A stretch of 64,000 nt of DNA from Prinsepia uniflora (GCA_032719365.1 CM064868.1:15356463-15420462), one strand, 5' to 3'. Counted from the stretch's first letter, positions 1 to 13,786 are shown. Program-made: numbers and translations. The notes: generated by a model from the letters alone, not told the origin.

Positions 1-1861
1 TTGAACGAACTGAGAATAGGTGAGGAAAACCAGAGAAACCATTTCGGGCAAAATTGGAGGGAAAATCGGGTTTTGATTTCTGGTGAGTGTTGGACCAAAC
101 CATGGCCTGGTTTAGTCTTCTGGGAGTGTTTGGAACTCAACCACATCGAAATCGAAGGCTATCAGCCACGGGTGAGCTGGGACGGTGACTGCTGTTTTCA
201 GGGAAATCGCAGAGCTTGGGACGACAACCTTCAGGTACTCTCAGACCCAATTGATCGTTCATATTAGTTCGTTTTGATCCTATTGAGCTGCATGTGAAGT
301 GAATTGAAGTTTGAATTAGAAACTAGGAAGTTCTGGTGATTTACCCGATTGGTTGATCACGGGTCGATGGGTCGTTTGGGGATGTGTCGAGGTTGATTTT
401 TGTCACAGAACCTAAATTGGATAGTTATTTAACATGTTAGGATCAAATGGGATCGAAATCGAGTAAGAATAGATGGGTATTCAACCGGGTCAAGCCGCGG
501 GTGGCAGGCCCGTATTGCAGAAAAACGGGTGAAGGTGGTGACACTGTAGCTACTGTGTCAGGCGCGTGACTTTCACGCGCAGCCACTTTGGGCGGCGCGT
601 GAGGCCGCGTTGGACCTTATCTCCGATCACGATCAACATGACTTTTGTTCCTCTCATCATTCTGAACGTTTTTGGTGAATTAACCATGTTGATCTGGGAT
701 AGTTTTGATGGGTCAGTTTAGGGCCGGTTGTCTCGAGACACGTGTTGGACGGTTTCCCCGAGCCGGTTTCTGTTTCGAGTTATTTGGATAAATATTTAAG
801 ACTTGTTGTGACCCTTACGTATGATTTGGACTGAAAGGAATTGTACGATAATCCCGGTACAAGTTCGTACGCACAGTTTCACCACGGGATCGTACTTTGA
901 GTGGGCCTGTTTTCAATAAACCCTTGCATGCTTAAATGTTTTCTGATTTACTTATATGTTCACATGCTGGAATCGATAAATGGTTTTGATGATATTGAAA
1001 TTTCGGTGATGGCACGTTTCACGGTATTTGGGCATGAGATCCGTTTGATGAAACGTAACGATCGGTTCGGATTTTACCTATGTATACATATATGTTTTGC
1101 ATGTGGATATCAATAAAATGTATTTGGTACTGCACTGTATAGATCCTTCCATATTATATTGTCTCCTCCGGATGAGGTACCCCGGAGAGGTCACGGACGT
1201 CTAGGACGTCCAGCGTCTATGACGCCAAGCATCGGGGATGCTGTAACCGAACAGGGTTCGGGGATTGAACTCGGAATTGAGACCCGAGTGGCACGCGTAG
1301 CCTCGTGATTGTGACCTTATTGGACGTCAGGGACGTCAGACATCAGGGATGTCGGGATTGGAGTGTATAGTGCAGTGGCGAAAATTATGTTTATGGTATT
1401 ATTATATGCCTTATGGTTTATATTATATGATTGATGGTTTTAAATTCGGTGGCATGCATGTTTGGAAAACGGAGGGGTAAATTATATGTTTTACTTTTCA
1501 AATGATTTTATAAACTTGAGTTTCGGTCCACTCACCCTTATTGTTTTGGTAACCCCTCCAGGTCGTGCTATTGAGGTAGAGGAGGAACCTGAGGCTGAGG
1601 CATAGATCCACTTCTGCGTACCTGAACCCCTGTTGGGTGGTGTACCCGCAGGTTTATGTTAGAGTCGTGCTCGCAACTTGTCGTTTGGATTTCATCCCTT
1701 GTCTAACATCTGTTTAATTCGGATTTGATGTATAATTTTAATTTTGTTATTTATGCATTTGATGTTTTTTTTAGGTTAAAATTGGTATGAATTATTGGGT
1801 GTCAGACGGGAGCAGGGCACATCCCCTTGTGGTCCCTGTGGGATCAGGGCGGGTCCTGTCA
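1..1861 (+). mobile_element. Long LTR A (left end outside window)
   Basis: This is the downstream part of a long LTR read in the TGTAAC...TGTCA orientation; its 5' end lies outside the window. It ends GGGCGGGTCCTGTCA, the terminus shared by the other long LTRs here. The whole segment is the reverse complement of roughly 10,141-12,000 in LTR F with high similarity, so A and F are recent relatives in opposite orientation. The next five bases (TAAGG, 1,862-1,866) would be the target duplication, but the left copy cannot be checked. No protein domain is visible; open frames inside are chance. Confidence 0.75.
1195..1354. repeat. Mini-hairpin array in LTR A
   Basis: Two clusters (1,195-1,243 and 1,320-1,354) consist of abutting short inverted repeats. 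Examples are GGACGTC-TAG-GACGTCC, AGCGTC-TAT-GACGCC, AGCATC-GGG-GATGCT, GGACGTC-AGG-GACGTCA and GACATC-AGG-GATGTC. Each has a 5-7 bp stem and a 3-nt loop. Stem sequence differs between units but pairing within each unit is mostly kept. The same arrays occur in LTR F and LTR G. Confidence 0.8.
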
Positions 1862-2878
1862 TAAGGGATACTTATATCTTCGCTAGATCGTGCCTCTGGC
1901 CCTTAAATAGCCTTGATTCTTGTGCGACGGCTCTGTAGGGTTCCAAAATCAAGAAAAATATGTGAGTGGATCTAAAATAATTATTTTTAAAAAACATAAT
2001 TTCAGAACACAATTAAAAAAAATAGAAATTACCCTCTGTTTTAGAAAAGCTATGCATACGTATGAAGACCCAGTAAATTTCGGTAAAACGGATAATCATT
2101 TGAAATCATGAAATACGTGCAATTATAAGAAATCCAGCAAATTCCAGAAAATATGTCTACAGAAAACCATATTAGAAACCATGGTAACCACCATACACAA
2201 ACAACCCATCATCGATGCTTGCAAGCCAAATCATTATATTACAACTGCACTACCGGTAGGCATAACCATTCGGAAAAATGAGCTTTACCTTGACGGTCGA
2301 GTGGCGATCGACACAAAAAAAGTAGCTTTACCTCGACATCTAAGACTTACTAACCAATCTAATATCCCGAGGATGGTTTTCACAACAAGATATATACCAC
2401 TTCACCAATACCAGGAAATCATGTCTCAAATATCAAGATCATATTCTTAGCATGAATCTTAATTCTAAAACCAAGTCCAAAATCCATAACACAATATAAG
2501 AAAATGTCTCGTGAAACGTGCATCGATCAATTCCCGTAAAACCATTTAAAAATCACCAATATCAAGAAATACACTTTATAATATGCAAAAAATATTTCCA
2601 ACTAAAATCACAAATCAAACCCCCAAGCCTAAGCCCAAAAGACAAGTCGAGCACAAACTTCGTAAAATGTGCCATTAAAATAATAATTAAATATAAAATT
2701 ACCAAAAATCATATAAAAATTCCAATCACTCAAATATCATCAAGATCAAATAAAAACCTATTTAAAACAATCACATATGCATGCATAATAAGTTTAAAGA
2801 AGAAAGGGTCAACTCACACTCGGTCCACGCAGTCCGATGCCGATTTACACGTTTTTCCAAAATTTATGGAACGTTTCT
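1862..2878 (-). mobile_element. Remnant of LTR B, host of LTR A
   Basis: AT-rich sequence with the recurring long-LTR landmarks in the minus-type order: a GTGAGTGGA segment near 1,960, ACCCTC near 2,030 and an ACTCAC segment near 2,815. It appears to be the remains of another long LTR into which A (left) and C (right, starting TGAGAGGACGC at 2,879) inserted. Both ends are missing, so no target duplication can be tested. No gene seen. Confidence 0.45.
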
Positions 2879-2969
2879 TGAGAGGACGCATCCCTAATCC
2901 CCCTGGATTATCGTGGGATGTTCTACTCCCACCTGACACCACGTGTCAGACCAGAGATAAGACCGTAAC
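2879..2969 (-). mobile_element. LTR C, left fragment
   Basis: Starts TGAGAGGACGCATCCC, a diverged version of the family start TGACAGGACCC, and follows the same order as the first 90 bases of LTR G. It stops at 2,969, where the large minus-strand retroelement begins, and resumes at 20,729. The bases at the two breaks, GTAAC (2,965-2,969) and ATAAC (20,724-20,728), match at four of five positions and fit a target duplication. Confidence 0.6.
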
Positions 2970-5814
2970 TAATAGGACCCACCCTCAATCCCTCAGGATT
3001 AAGGGCTAAGTCATGCTCCCGTCTAACTTACGTACGACACAAAGGCTAAACCGACGTCCAACCTCCATGTGATACGTAAGTCGGATAAGAGATTTCCAAA
3101 TGCACTGTTCAAAATGTTCAGACTTCCCAGAGCGCGCAGACACTATTGTGAATCACGTATGTGATATCTCCGTCTCTCTCTATCAACAGCCCGCACCGCA
3201 ACAACCTGTGGGGGTATCGAAAACATGAAAAGACTGTGAGTGGACAAAAATAAATAGTAATTTCAGAAAACAGTTATCAGAAAACACAATTTATACCCTC
3301 CACGTAAAAACCAATGCATGCATATAAAATCCATGTTATGAAACCATTTCATAACCAAAGCCATCAATGAAAACCAGAATTGTTTCTTTCTTCAAATCCG
3401 TAATTCAAATCCAGGGCTTCAACCCAAAATCACAAATAAATCTCAAAGTACGGGAACTCAGCCCCAAAACTCATCAAATCCAATTCATCCGGGCCATTGC
3501 CCAAATCATATGAAAACTAGTGAAAAACATCAATCATGCGAGTTGCTGGATCTCAAGTGCACCCGAGTCTTTAAACTCCAAATCATGCACATAATCAGGC
3601 ATTCCCGGGATATCAACAATTCTTTAAACTCAAAACACAATCAACAGGCCTCGGGGGATATCATAACCGCGTCTTTAAACTCAAAACATATCAATCCAGG
3701 GCCATCCCCTGTCAATCAACCGAGTCTTTAAACTCAAAACCAGATCCAGCGGCTTTTCTTTTCTTTTTCCGGGTCTTTAAACCCAAAACCATTTTTCAAT
3801 CAAATGAAAACCATAGAAAATCCACATCCGAATTCGCAATAATGATTCTGTAAGCTAGCATCCAGAACCATCATCCCGAACCCAAATCCAGAATTTCCCT
3901 TTTAAGTTTCAAAACCAAATCTGAAACATCATTTCCGAAATACAGTTCCGAAATCCACTTCAAATCATTGAAATCAAATCATATTTCAAATCTCAAAATC
4001 AAATCATCAAAATCACGATCGAATCACAATATAAATCGAAACCCCGTAAAACTTACAATTCTGAAAATACCTCGAAATACGTGCAAAATCGTAAATCATC
4101 AAGATCAATTCACAAATATGGAAATCACATATAGAAAACATATAGAAACATATATGTATGCATCATGAGTTAGAAAGCAAAGTCCACTCACAGACCATTT
4201 ACGTCTCTACCTCGATACTCGCGCACTTATGCCGTTCCCGGCCAATCCACTATCACCGACTTTCCCGAACCTGTCCAAATCCAATAATAAGGTCACTAAA
4301 TACTTTATTAAGCTTCTACTAAAGCCCCGTAATTTTTACCTATTTTTAAACGAGCCTTTAAACCTCCAAACATCCCGAAACATATTGAGACGATGTCCGA
4401 TCGACTCAAAACTAGTGCCAAAATGTTCGTTACATCGATTACATCATTTCACATGTCGAAAACTTCCTCAAAATGTGTGTCACGTGCCTGCACTGTTCAT
4501 CGTCTCCTTCCTCTCTCCGAACAGGTCCGGTTCGACCGAACCGGCGCAGGCAGTTTTTGTCCATTTCTCAACCGTTTTCAATTCTTTTCATCCTATGAGT
4601 TTCGTCCTAGGTCCTAGACTCGATTTATGGACTCAAAATGATAGAACAAGCTCGAGATTTACCTGCCCGAATTGAAGGAGAAAACCAGAACTTCCTCTGC
4701 TGTGTCCTCGACATTCCAGCCACCCCAATCCGTTTTTCCAAGTTCATTCATTCCTTTTTTACCTCCAAAACCACATCCAAAGCAACAAGTTAAGCATCAG
4801 CCATTAAATTCCAACTTGCCATGATCGAATTCAAATTATGTATTTACTGGTTTTGACCTTACCGTCCATCTCAGGCCCTGAATTCGATTCCAATGAATTT
4901 ATCTCATCATCCTTTCCATATTTTGTTCACAGGGCAACATCTCTAGATGTGGATTTGAAGAGATTGGATCCAAAGCCACGCTACCCCCTGTTTGTCATAG
5001 CTCGAGACCCACCATCCACGACGGTCCGTGGTACAGCACCACCACACTCCTCCACCTCTGTTTTCCCACTTCCTTTCTCCATTCTCCAGTAGCCATCACC
5101 TCCCTCCATGGAATTGGTTCTAACTGTCAAATTATCTCTCTGTTTCTCTGTTTTTTCCTTCACGGTCAAACCGTGCAAACCAAACTTTGTCTTAAAAAAA
5201 AAAACCCATCAGGTCAGCTGAGAGGTTCTACAGCCCTCTAAAGATGGGACAAGTGTTCCAATCTCATTAATCAACCATCCCAAGGCAGCCAAGTGGCCAC
5301 TTATCACTGGGTACAAATCCCAAGGCATCACAATGACCAAAATGCCCTTGCCTTCCAAAATTACCATTTTCCCCTCACTTAATTAGACTCATAATGGAAC
5401 CGTCTGAACTCCGATGATCACGTGCCACTTGTCGTTGTACTCAGAGGCTAGAGACCTACCTAACGGTCCTAGAATTACGTAAAAAAGCCATGTCGTGTGA
5501 AAAGTCAACAAATTTCCCATTTTTAACCAAATTACCAAATTACCCTTGAACTTCCGAACGTCATAACTTCCTCCTCGGATGTCGGAATCGGAGGTGCCAC
5601 CTATCTATGAACTCGTGACGTCCTGAACTACGTCACGATCATCTGTCAAAGTCCATTTGATCGCCCGATTGAAAAGTCAATATTTTGCCCATTCCAAGGG
5701 CAAAACCGTCATTTTGCACAGTCCGTCTGAAATCACCCAACTAATCACTGATTAATCTCACTAATCCGTAATTAACCACTAATCTAATCCTAGTTTCCGG
5801 GACGAGTCGTTACA
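2970..5814 (-). repeat. 3' LTR of the large element
   Basis: About 2,845 bp, TAATAGGACCC...GTCGTTACA as read on the plus strand. It is collinear and highly similar to 17,983-20,723 over its whole length, with small indels. The outermost bases have decayed from the TGACAGG seen in the partner. It contains the GAGTCTTTAAACTC array (about 3,560-3,790) and short open frames without domains. Confidence 0.8.
3560..3790. repeat. GAGTCTTTAAACTC array in 3' LTR
   Basis: Imperfect repeats of the short inverted repeat GAGT-CTTTAA-ACTC, spaced irregularly by about 35-60 bp. Variants include GGGTCTTTAAACCC, where both stem arms have changed together. Neighbouring units GGGC-TTCA-ACCC and GGGCCATTGCCC belong to the related hairpin type seen in LTRs G and H. 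Confidence 0.65.
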
Positions 5815-7641
5815 ATTTACCCCCTTAAATAATTTCGTCTTCGAAATTCCGCATCTCGTACTTCCGTAAGTAACTGGAGGGAAATCTAACTGATTTCACA
5901 CGTGGGTTTCCTACCAGGTGCCCATGGCCTGCCAATCCAACTTATCCCAACAGTGCCCAAACCATCACCACATCTCACCAAGTAAATCGACTCAACCAAC
6001 CTTTAGTTCATTTGGAGATCATCCCAATCGTACTTGGGTCATCACAAATCCATCTCGTTCCCGCGATATTTCTAACGTCACACCAGCCGACACTCACGGC
6101 TTAACTATCACTAGGTACGCCACAACACCGCTACTACCGAGTTCAACACTTCCTACTCCATTTTCAAGTCGAGCGTACCTCGTACCAATGTCCTAGTACA
6201 TCTTGCGAGTTTGTCGCCCATAGGCACAATTCTCAAGTACACCGATTCTCAAGTCGGCATCTACTGTCCTCGGTACTCCACTTATAAGGACCCATTCAAC
6301 GATCCGTACTACTTCTGTCATCGATTCGTGCCGACCTTACTGGAGTCACACGTATTCGCTCATACCACTAACTCAACCAATCATTTCACCTGTGGTTCGC
6401 CTAACCACCAACACCGTCAATCCTGTGGAAACACGATCCCAGACTATTTCTCTGTAACTGGTCCCTATCACAAACTTGTTTAACCGTGATCAAACATCTC
6501 AATTTCGAGGTCCCATCAGCCACTGATGGCTATGAGCATCTAGCTCACATCAACACTAAATCCTGCCACAACCAATCCAATCACTCGGGATCACCCTGAT
6601 CCCGTCCACATGCTCCGTCAAAATCCATCATATCGAAACTACGCCGATCATCCATCTCTCCATAACATCCCTAGGCACTAAGCCGATCACCAACACTTTT
6701 ACCAGAACATCACGCTGCACGTCCACTTACGTCGGCATGGTGCCGACCACTGCAGAATCGGTACGTACATATTTCAAGTACATACACCAATCACCACCAA
6801 CCAGAACCACGGTGCATACCATTATACTCTCGCAAGGACAACCCTATGAACTGAAATAAAACAAAGATATTTTAGAAGACCTCAACATATCTCGTGGAGT
6901 ATATCCTTATGTACTTCCAACGTCATCTTTACGGTACGTCCACTAATCAACCATAGCGGCATCAGCCACGTACTACGATATCCAAAGTCCAACCAACAAC
7001 ATAGTGTACCCGTCACCCTCATTGTGAAATCTCCAAGGCACATAAACATCCTCGTAACCATACTGACTACAAGCCAATCACGTCTCACTTTTTAGGGTCA
7101 ATGATCCAACCAGGCCCATGCGTCTTCTGGGGAATACCTAATCAAAACAATTTCGAGTCACCCGGTCATTCTGGGTCTCCCGACTAATATAAAATCTTAT
7201 CGCATCTCAACTATGAATATAGAGTGAACCCAGTACCAGTTCCAAGTCCCAAATCACAGGCATGCGAGACGGACCACCCGCGTTCTGCTCAACTCCAAGG
7301 TGGTCAAGTTATCCAACTTGTCTCACATACGATCCTCCTGATCCACAACAACTCAATCCTGAGCCAAAAACAATCTAACCCCGATCCACTCACTTCGAAG
7401 CGGATCCCACTTCTCGTCCATACAACTCTTAGCATCATACCGTCACATCGATCCAGAATACCACACGTCTAGATTGTGGGTTTTCTTCAATAACTTCATA
7501 TCGATCAGTTATAGTCACTCCTTTTCAGGTACCTTCCATCATCCTTCAACGGAACACACAATGGTCCTCAACCCTATCATCACAAGTCAATCTACCTTAG
7601 AACAACACCATCCTTTGACACTCGCCAGATAGGCCACTCCC
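5815..7641 (-). mobile_element. 3' internal region of the large element
   Basis: The minus strand reads a polypurine tract next to the 3' LTR and, just upstream, an in-frame NFEDEII-stop (about 5,829-5,850) typical of the end of a gypsy polyprotein. Further upstream (to 7,641) frames are short and interrupted, and I found no RT or integrase motif. This stretch is best described as decayed or replaced internal sequence. Confidence 0.55.
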
Positions 7642-9734
7642 TGTAACAACCCGTACCTTTAGGAAGGGTACAAATGTAATTTTGTAAAAGATTTGTATAA
7701 AAGGACGATTTTGCCCTTGTGAATAGTGTGTCAAAGTTGACTTTTTGATTTATAGGTTGGATGAGTGTTGACCATTGACCGTGACATAGTTTAGGACGTC
7801 ACGAGTCCGTAGACAGGTAGCATGTCCGATTTGGACAATTGGAGAAAAAGTTATGACGTTCGGAAGATTGAGGGCGTTACCGTAATTTTGACTAAATAGA
7901 GGAAAATGTTGACGTTTTAGTGGACTTTTGATTTTCACGTAGACCGAGGATCGTTAGATAGGTCTCGACGTCCTGAGTACAATGACAGGCGGCACGCTGA
8001 CATCGGACGTCGGACGGAATAGTTATGGGTTTGGAAAGTTGAAGGGCAAAATGGTAATTTTAAACCAAGGGGCATTTTGGTCTTTTTCCTTTAGGGCCAA
8101 TCAGATAAGAGCATGTGGAATTAGTGGGATTGGATATTTGTACTGATGTCCATGGGAAATTGGACACGTGGAAGTGACCAGATGGTTCTAGGATTGTTTA
8201 CAATAAACAAGGGTGTAACTTGGCTGGTTTTAAACAGTGTGTTTTGAAGGCTGGAGAACAGAAAACAGAGAGGTGAGGCGGTGAGGATTGTGATCGATTC
8301 AGTGAGTGTGTGAAGTTCTTGTGAGTTGTGAGAGTAACAGAGAGAAGAAGAGAAGCTGGTGACTGGGTTTTGGGATTGAAATCGTGCAAGAAACACGGTG
8401 GTCGGGAGGTTCGATTTTCAGGGAAACAGAGAGGGCCGTGGGAACATGGCGGTGGTTGTGCCGTGTGTTGGTCCAATCCAATCTGAGAGGAGGCTAGGAT
8501 GACTACAGGAGACCCAGTGGACACCGTGGTGCAAGGCGGTGCGAACGGCGGAGGACGATTCGATGGTAAGACCCAAATCCCCTGTTTTCCCCGTTTTGTT
8601 CATTTTGAAAGTCGTGGCTTTTGGGTTAGAGTCGAGGACTTTGGTGAGTGGTGTGAGGCTCAGGAAGGTCCTAGGAGTCGTCTAGGGTGGCTTTCGTGAC
8701 GGGGGAAGGTCTGGGTGGCCGGAACCCGAAACAGGGATATCGGGCTGTTTTGTTTCGAGGATGAAGACGACGGGTTAGAGGCTAGGATTTCTAGGTTTGA
8801 GGACTGGAATGGATTTCTGGGAACTGGACGAAGCTTTTGGGTTTGGAATAGTTGAAATTTATGGAGGAATGAAGAAGAACCGGTCACGCCGGTTCAGTAC
8901 AGTCGAACCGGCTAACCCGAGGTAGACGATGACACTGTAGCAGCGCGTGAGGCCTAGGCGCAGCCACTTTAGGCGGCGCGTGGAGGCCCATGGGGAGGAT
9001 TCTGAGGAACCTTCCAACATGGTTTTTGGTCTAAATGTTATAACGAATTAATTGGGACAAGTTTCGGGAAAATCGGACGTTGTTTCGGGATAGTTCTAGA
9101 ATCCAGACGGTTTAGGGTTTAAATTTAAATTACGTTTAAATTCCCAAAAATTTGGAGAAATTAGGGTTAGCATATTTGACGTATTTGTGACCCTATTTGG
9201 TGATTATTGACAGGACGAGAGACGCCTGAGACGATTAAGGAGCGCACGGAGCGCGATTGACGTTTTCTGACTCGTGAGTGGACTTCTTCTTTCTTTTAAC
9301 GAGCATGCCTAATTGATTTTAATTATGTTTTATGATTTTAAGTATGTTTTTATGCTTTTTTATGATATTATATGTGGTTGATCTGCTTGCACGTTTTTTT
9401 GAGACGATTACGGATTTCAGCACGTTTTACGAGAAATGCATCGATTATGATTTTGATGTTGTGGTTTTGGGATTTACTCTATAACTGGTTTTCAATGATT
9501 ATAAATGGATTTTGAAACATGATTTGATAATCGAGGTTTTCGGTTTTAGAATCGGATTTCGGAAAGCGGAATTTGGTTTTAAAGTTGAAAAGTGGAATTC
9601 CGGATTTGGGTTCGGGATGACGGTTCTGAACGCCGGAAGGGCTTCGGACCGATGATTTCGGATTCGATTTTGAATATGGACTTAGAATTGGTTTTCAATT
9701 GGTTTTGGATTGGATTTGCTAGATCTGGATATTG

Positions 9735-9905
9735 GGTTTAAAGACCCGGATTCTGATGGACGGGGGACGGGCCCGGATTGAGTTTAAAGACTCGGGAGTT
9801 TAAATACTCGGATATTTACGATATTACCCCCGTAGGCCTGTTGAGTTTAAAGACTCAGATTACATTTGAGGCCTGGTTTGAGTTTAAAGACTCGGATAGA
9901 CCCAG
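9735..9905. repeat. GAGTTTAAAGACTC array in LTR E
   Basis: Several copies of GAGTTTAAAGACTC (the reverse complement of the motif in minus-oriented LTRs), including GGGTTTAAAGACCC near 9,735, which has compensatory stem changes. Intervening sequence includes CCCGTAGGCCTGTT-type blocks shared with the other LTRs. Confidence 0.65.
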
Positions 9906-10140
9906 CAGGTTTGATCGGACTTTGACATGTGTGGATTTGGTTTTTATGATATGATCTTAGCATAATTGTTATACTATTTTATGTTGTGGTCTTCTGATAC
10001 TTCGTTAGGCATGCATACGTTATTTTAAAACGGAGGGAAAAATCTTATTGTTTTCTTAATCCTTGGTTATTTCTAAATCGTGTTTGAAACTCTTATTTCT
10101 TTTAGTCCACTCACACTTTCTGGTTTTAATTTACCCTCCA

Positions 10141-12718
10141 TGACAGGACCCACCCCGATCCTCTCTGGAACCATATGGGGACGTGCCCTGCTCCCGTCTG
10201 ACACCCAATAATTCATACCAATTTTGACCTCAAAACCTCAAATGCATAAATAATCAAAATTAAAGTCATACAACAAATCCGAATTAAACAGATGTCAGAC
10301 AAGGGATGAAATCCGAAATTACAAGTTGCGAGCACGACTCTAACAATACCCTGCGGGTACACCACCCAGCAGGGGTTCAGGTACGCAGAAGTAGATCTAT
10401 ACCTCAGCCTCAGGTTCCTCCTCTACCTCAGTATCACGACCTGGAGGGGTTACCAAAAACATTAAGGGTGAGTGGACCGAACTCAAGTTTATAAAATCAT
10501 TTGATAAGTAAAACATATAATTTACCCCTCCTTTTTCCAAACATGCATGCAGCATCATTTAAAATCATAAATAATATAATATGAATCATAAGGCATGTAA
10601 TAAAATCATAACCATAATTTTAGCCACTGCACTATACACTCCAATCCGACATCCCTGATGTCTGACGTCCCTGACGTCCAATAAGGTCACAATCACAAGG
10701 CTACGCGTGCCACTCGGGTCTCAATTCCGAGTTCAATCCCCAAACCCTGTTCGGTTACAGCATCCCCGATGCTTAGCGTCATAGACGCTGGACGTTCTAG
10801 ACGTCCGTGACCTCTCCGGGGTACCTCATCCGGAGGAGACAATATAATATGGAAGGATCTATACAGTGCAGTACCAAATACATTTTATTGATATCCACAT
10901 GCAAACATATATGTATACATAGGTAAAATCTGAACCGATCGTTACGTTTCATCAAACGGGTCTCATGCCCAAATACCGTGAAACGTGCTATAACCGAAAT
11001 CTCAATATCATCAAAACCATTTATAGATTCCAGCATGTGAACATATAAGTAAATCATAAAACATTTAAGCATGCAAGGGTTTAATGAAAACGGGCCCACT
11101 CACTGTACGATTCCACTGCGAATCTGCGCGTACGAACCTGTACCGAGATTATCGTACAATTACTGTCAGTTCAAATCACATGTAAGGGTCACTACAAGTC
11201 TTAAACGTTTAACCACAAAGTCCGAAATAGAAACCGCCCCGGGGAAACCGTACAACACGTTTCCCGAGGTAACCGGCCCTAAACTGACCCATCAAAGCTT
11301 ATCTCGGATCAACATGGTTAAATCACCAAAAATGTTCAGAATGATGAGACGAACAAAAGTCATGTTGATCATGATCGGAGATAAGGTCCAACGCGCCCTC
11401 ACGCGCCGCCCAAAGTGGCTGCGCGTGAAAGTCACGCGCCTGACACTGTAGCTACAGTGTCACCTCCTTCACCCGTTTGTCTGTAATACGGGCCTGCCAC
11501 CCGCGGCTTGACCCGGTTGAATACCCATCAATTCCAACTCGATTTCAATCCAATTTGATCCTAACATGTTCATTAACTATCCAATTTAGGTTATGTGACA
11601 AAAATCAACCTCGACACATCCCCAAACGACCCATCGACCCGCGATCAACCAATCGGGTCAATCACCAGAACTTCCTGGTTTCAAACCCATTGTCCAATTA
11701 ACTTCACATGAAGCATAACAGGATCAAAACGAACCAAAATGAACAATCAATTGTGTCTGAAAGTACCTGAAGGTTGTCGTCCCAAGCTCTGCAACTTCCC
11801 TGAAAACAGCAGCCTCCGTCCTAGCTCAACCGTGACTGTTAGCCTTCAATTTCGATGTGGTTGAGTTTCAAACACTCCCAGAAGACTAAACCAGGCCTTG
11901 GTTTGGTCCAACACTCACCAGAAATTAAAACCCGATTTTCCCTCCAATTTTGCCCGAAATGGTTTCTCTGGTTTTCCTAACCCGTTCTCAGTTATTTCTG
12001 CATCAGAGTGATGCTCACTTAAGTCCTAATCAGTTTTAAACAAATTCAAGCCGTCCCAGAGGCTCGTGGGTGTCCAATTTGTCCACTGAAATTTTTCCCC
12101 CGAAAGCTTCGAATTTCAATTAACAATTGATCGTGCAGGTTTGGACGGTTCAGGCCACGTTCAAAAGCAAAAGACAGCCCAGACTTTCCAGCACATATTG
12201 GCATAATCAATTGTGCACTGGACCACCGCACATGGTGGTGCCGTCCATGGTTCCCCCGCGGTTGCTACAGTAACCAGGGCAAAAGACCAAAATGCCCCTG
12301 GTTCAATAATTACCAAAATGCCCCTCACTTCCTAGACCCGTAACTCAGCCATACGAAGTCCGATTTCGGCGTGCCGCCTGTCTACGGACTCAGGACGTCG
12401 AGACCTACCTAACGGTCCTGGAGTCGTGTGAAAATTAATTGTTAAACGAAAAGTCAACATTTTCGCCCGTGAAGTCCAACTTACGGTAATGCCCCTGAAC
12501 TTCCGATAGTCATAACTTTTTCCCTGATCGTCCGAATTGGACGTGCCACCTGTCTATGAACTCGTGACATCCCGTACTACGTCACGGTCATAGGTCAAAG
12601 TCCATTTAACCCATCAATCAAAAAGTCAACAATTTGGCCATACCAATCACAAGGGTAAAAGCGTCAATTCACACATTAAATTGAAATATTAAAATCCTCG
12701 AATGTCCAGGGTGTTACA
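10141..12718 (-). mobile_element. Solo LTR F nested in LTR E
   Basis: Runs TGACAGGACCC...GGGTGTTACA, 2,578 bp, with identical CTCCA at 10,136-10,140 and 12,719-12,723 as target duplication. The interrupted host sequence rejoins as a normal LTR segment (ACCCTCCA + GGTCGTG), which confirms the insertion. Its first 1.86 kb is the inverted counterpart of LTR A at the left edge of the window. Open frames such as the one at 11,071-11,451 overlap hairpin and repeat sequence and have no domain. Confidence 0.9.
10647..10806. repeat. Mini-hairpin array in LTR F
   Basis: Inverted counterpart of the array in LTR A: GACATC-CCT-GATGTC and TGACGTC-CCT-GACGTCC at 10,647-10,680; AGCATC-CCC-GATGCT, AGCGTC-ATA-GACGCT and a slightly mismatched GGACGT/GACGTCC unit at 10,760-10,806. 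Note the A-copy unit AGCGTC/GACGCC is fully paired here. Confidence 0.8.
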
Positions 12719-12994
12719 CTCCAGGTCGTGGTGATAGCGCTGAGGTGAACGTTGAGGCAGGAACCGAGGCATAGAGCTTACGACGTTCTTCCGTTGCGAG
12801 ATTAGCCTAGTAGGATTTTTGCGCCTGTTTTGTATAAACTATGCTCTGTGTTACGATTGTATTCTATTTACTCCCTTTTCTGATAGTTATGCTTATGGTT
12901 ATTTTGAGGTTCTTTTGGTACTTTAAGTGTGATTGTCAGACGGGAGCAGGGTTCCTCCCGGGTATCGAGGTGATATTTGGGACGGGTCCTGACA

Positions 12995-13275
12995 CTCCCG
13001 GCATCACCAAGTACTATTTCTACTACCGAACACATCCACCCGTCTCCACTATCAAGGGGGGTCACAATTTCTGAAGGTCCTTCAATGAATCCCCAAATCG
13101 ACTCCACAATATCCATCTCTCATACTCGTCATCTAACACTAACTCGAAATTAACACATCTCATCGTCTAAACTACAATAGCTCCTGACTCCGAGATTTCA
13201 ATCATGGACTCAATCCGCAACACGAATACCACTATTGGACCAACCGTCCAAATGTCAATTCTGCTATACTTAGGC
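12995..13275 (-). mobile_element. Internal fragment of the large element between LTRs E and G
   Basis: About 280 bp of the large minus-strand element left between two solo LTR insertions; it starts with the right CTCCC target copy of E and ends with the left TAGGC copy of G. No motif recognised. Confidence 0.5.
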
Positions 13276-13786
13276 TAACACGACCCATCCCAATCCCCCT
13301 GGGATTACCGTGGGATGTGCCATGCTCCCGTCCAACAAGAGGTGTCAAACAAGGGATAACCAAGAGTCACTGCCCAAACGGGACTTCCAGAGTGCGTCAG
13401 GATCGATGGAGGAGGCGTGCAATGTCCCAGTCTCTGCTGCAGTCGCATCCATAATCAACCTGAAGGGCATTAAAACCAATAAAAGCTGTGAGTGGAGGAA
13501 AATCATTAAGTTCGTTAAACACATTTATAAGACATTTATACCCTTCATTAAAACCGTATGCATGCATCGAAAACCAGTAACCAAAACGTTTGTTCAACCA
13601 AGCCATTAGGGCCTTAGCCCAAAAACCGTAACTCAAAACCAAGTGTGGGAACTCAGTCCAATACTATGGAATACCACATCCATACATACAAAACCATGTG
13701 GGCCACCGCCCAAAACCATAAACATAAATTCAACCGAAAAACCATTTCAGAGATCCATTAGCCATATTTACCACATTACCATCTCC

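Larger units (their letters stand above)
7642..12994 (+). mobile_element. Solo LTR E, split by LTR F
   Basis: Begins TGTAACAACCCG at 7,642 and ends GACGGGTCCTGACA at 12,994. It is flanked by identical CTCCC at 7,637-7,641 and 12,995-12,999, a perfect 5-bp target duplication. Removing the nested LTR F leaves about 2.77 kb, the size of a single LTR, with no internal region, so it is a solo LTR formed by LTR-LTR recombination. It sits inside the internal region of the large minus-strand element and is therefore younger. Confidence 0.85.

Noticed and set aside
2518..3009. 163-codon open frame
   Set aside because: It crosses three element boundaries (LTR B, LTR C, large element), so it cannot be a real gene.
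11071..11451. 126-codon open frame in LTR F
   Set aside because: Its inverted counterpart in LTR A is not preserved as an ORF and no domain is visible.
1..12000. Giant inverted repeat (1-1,861 against 10,141-12,000) as a structural element
   Set aside because: Fully explained by two copies of one LTR family inserted in opposite orientation; F has its own target duplication.
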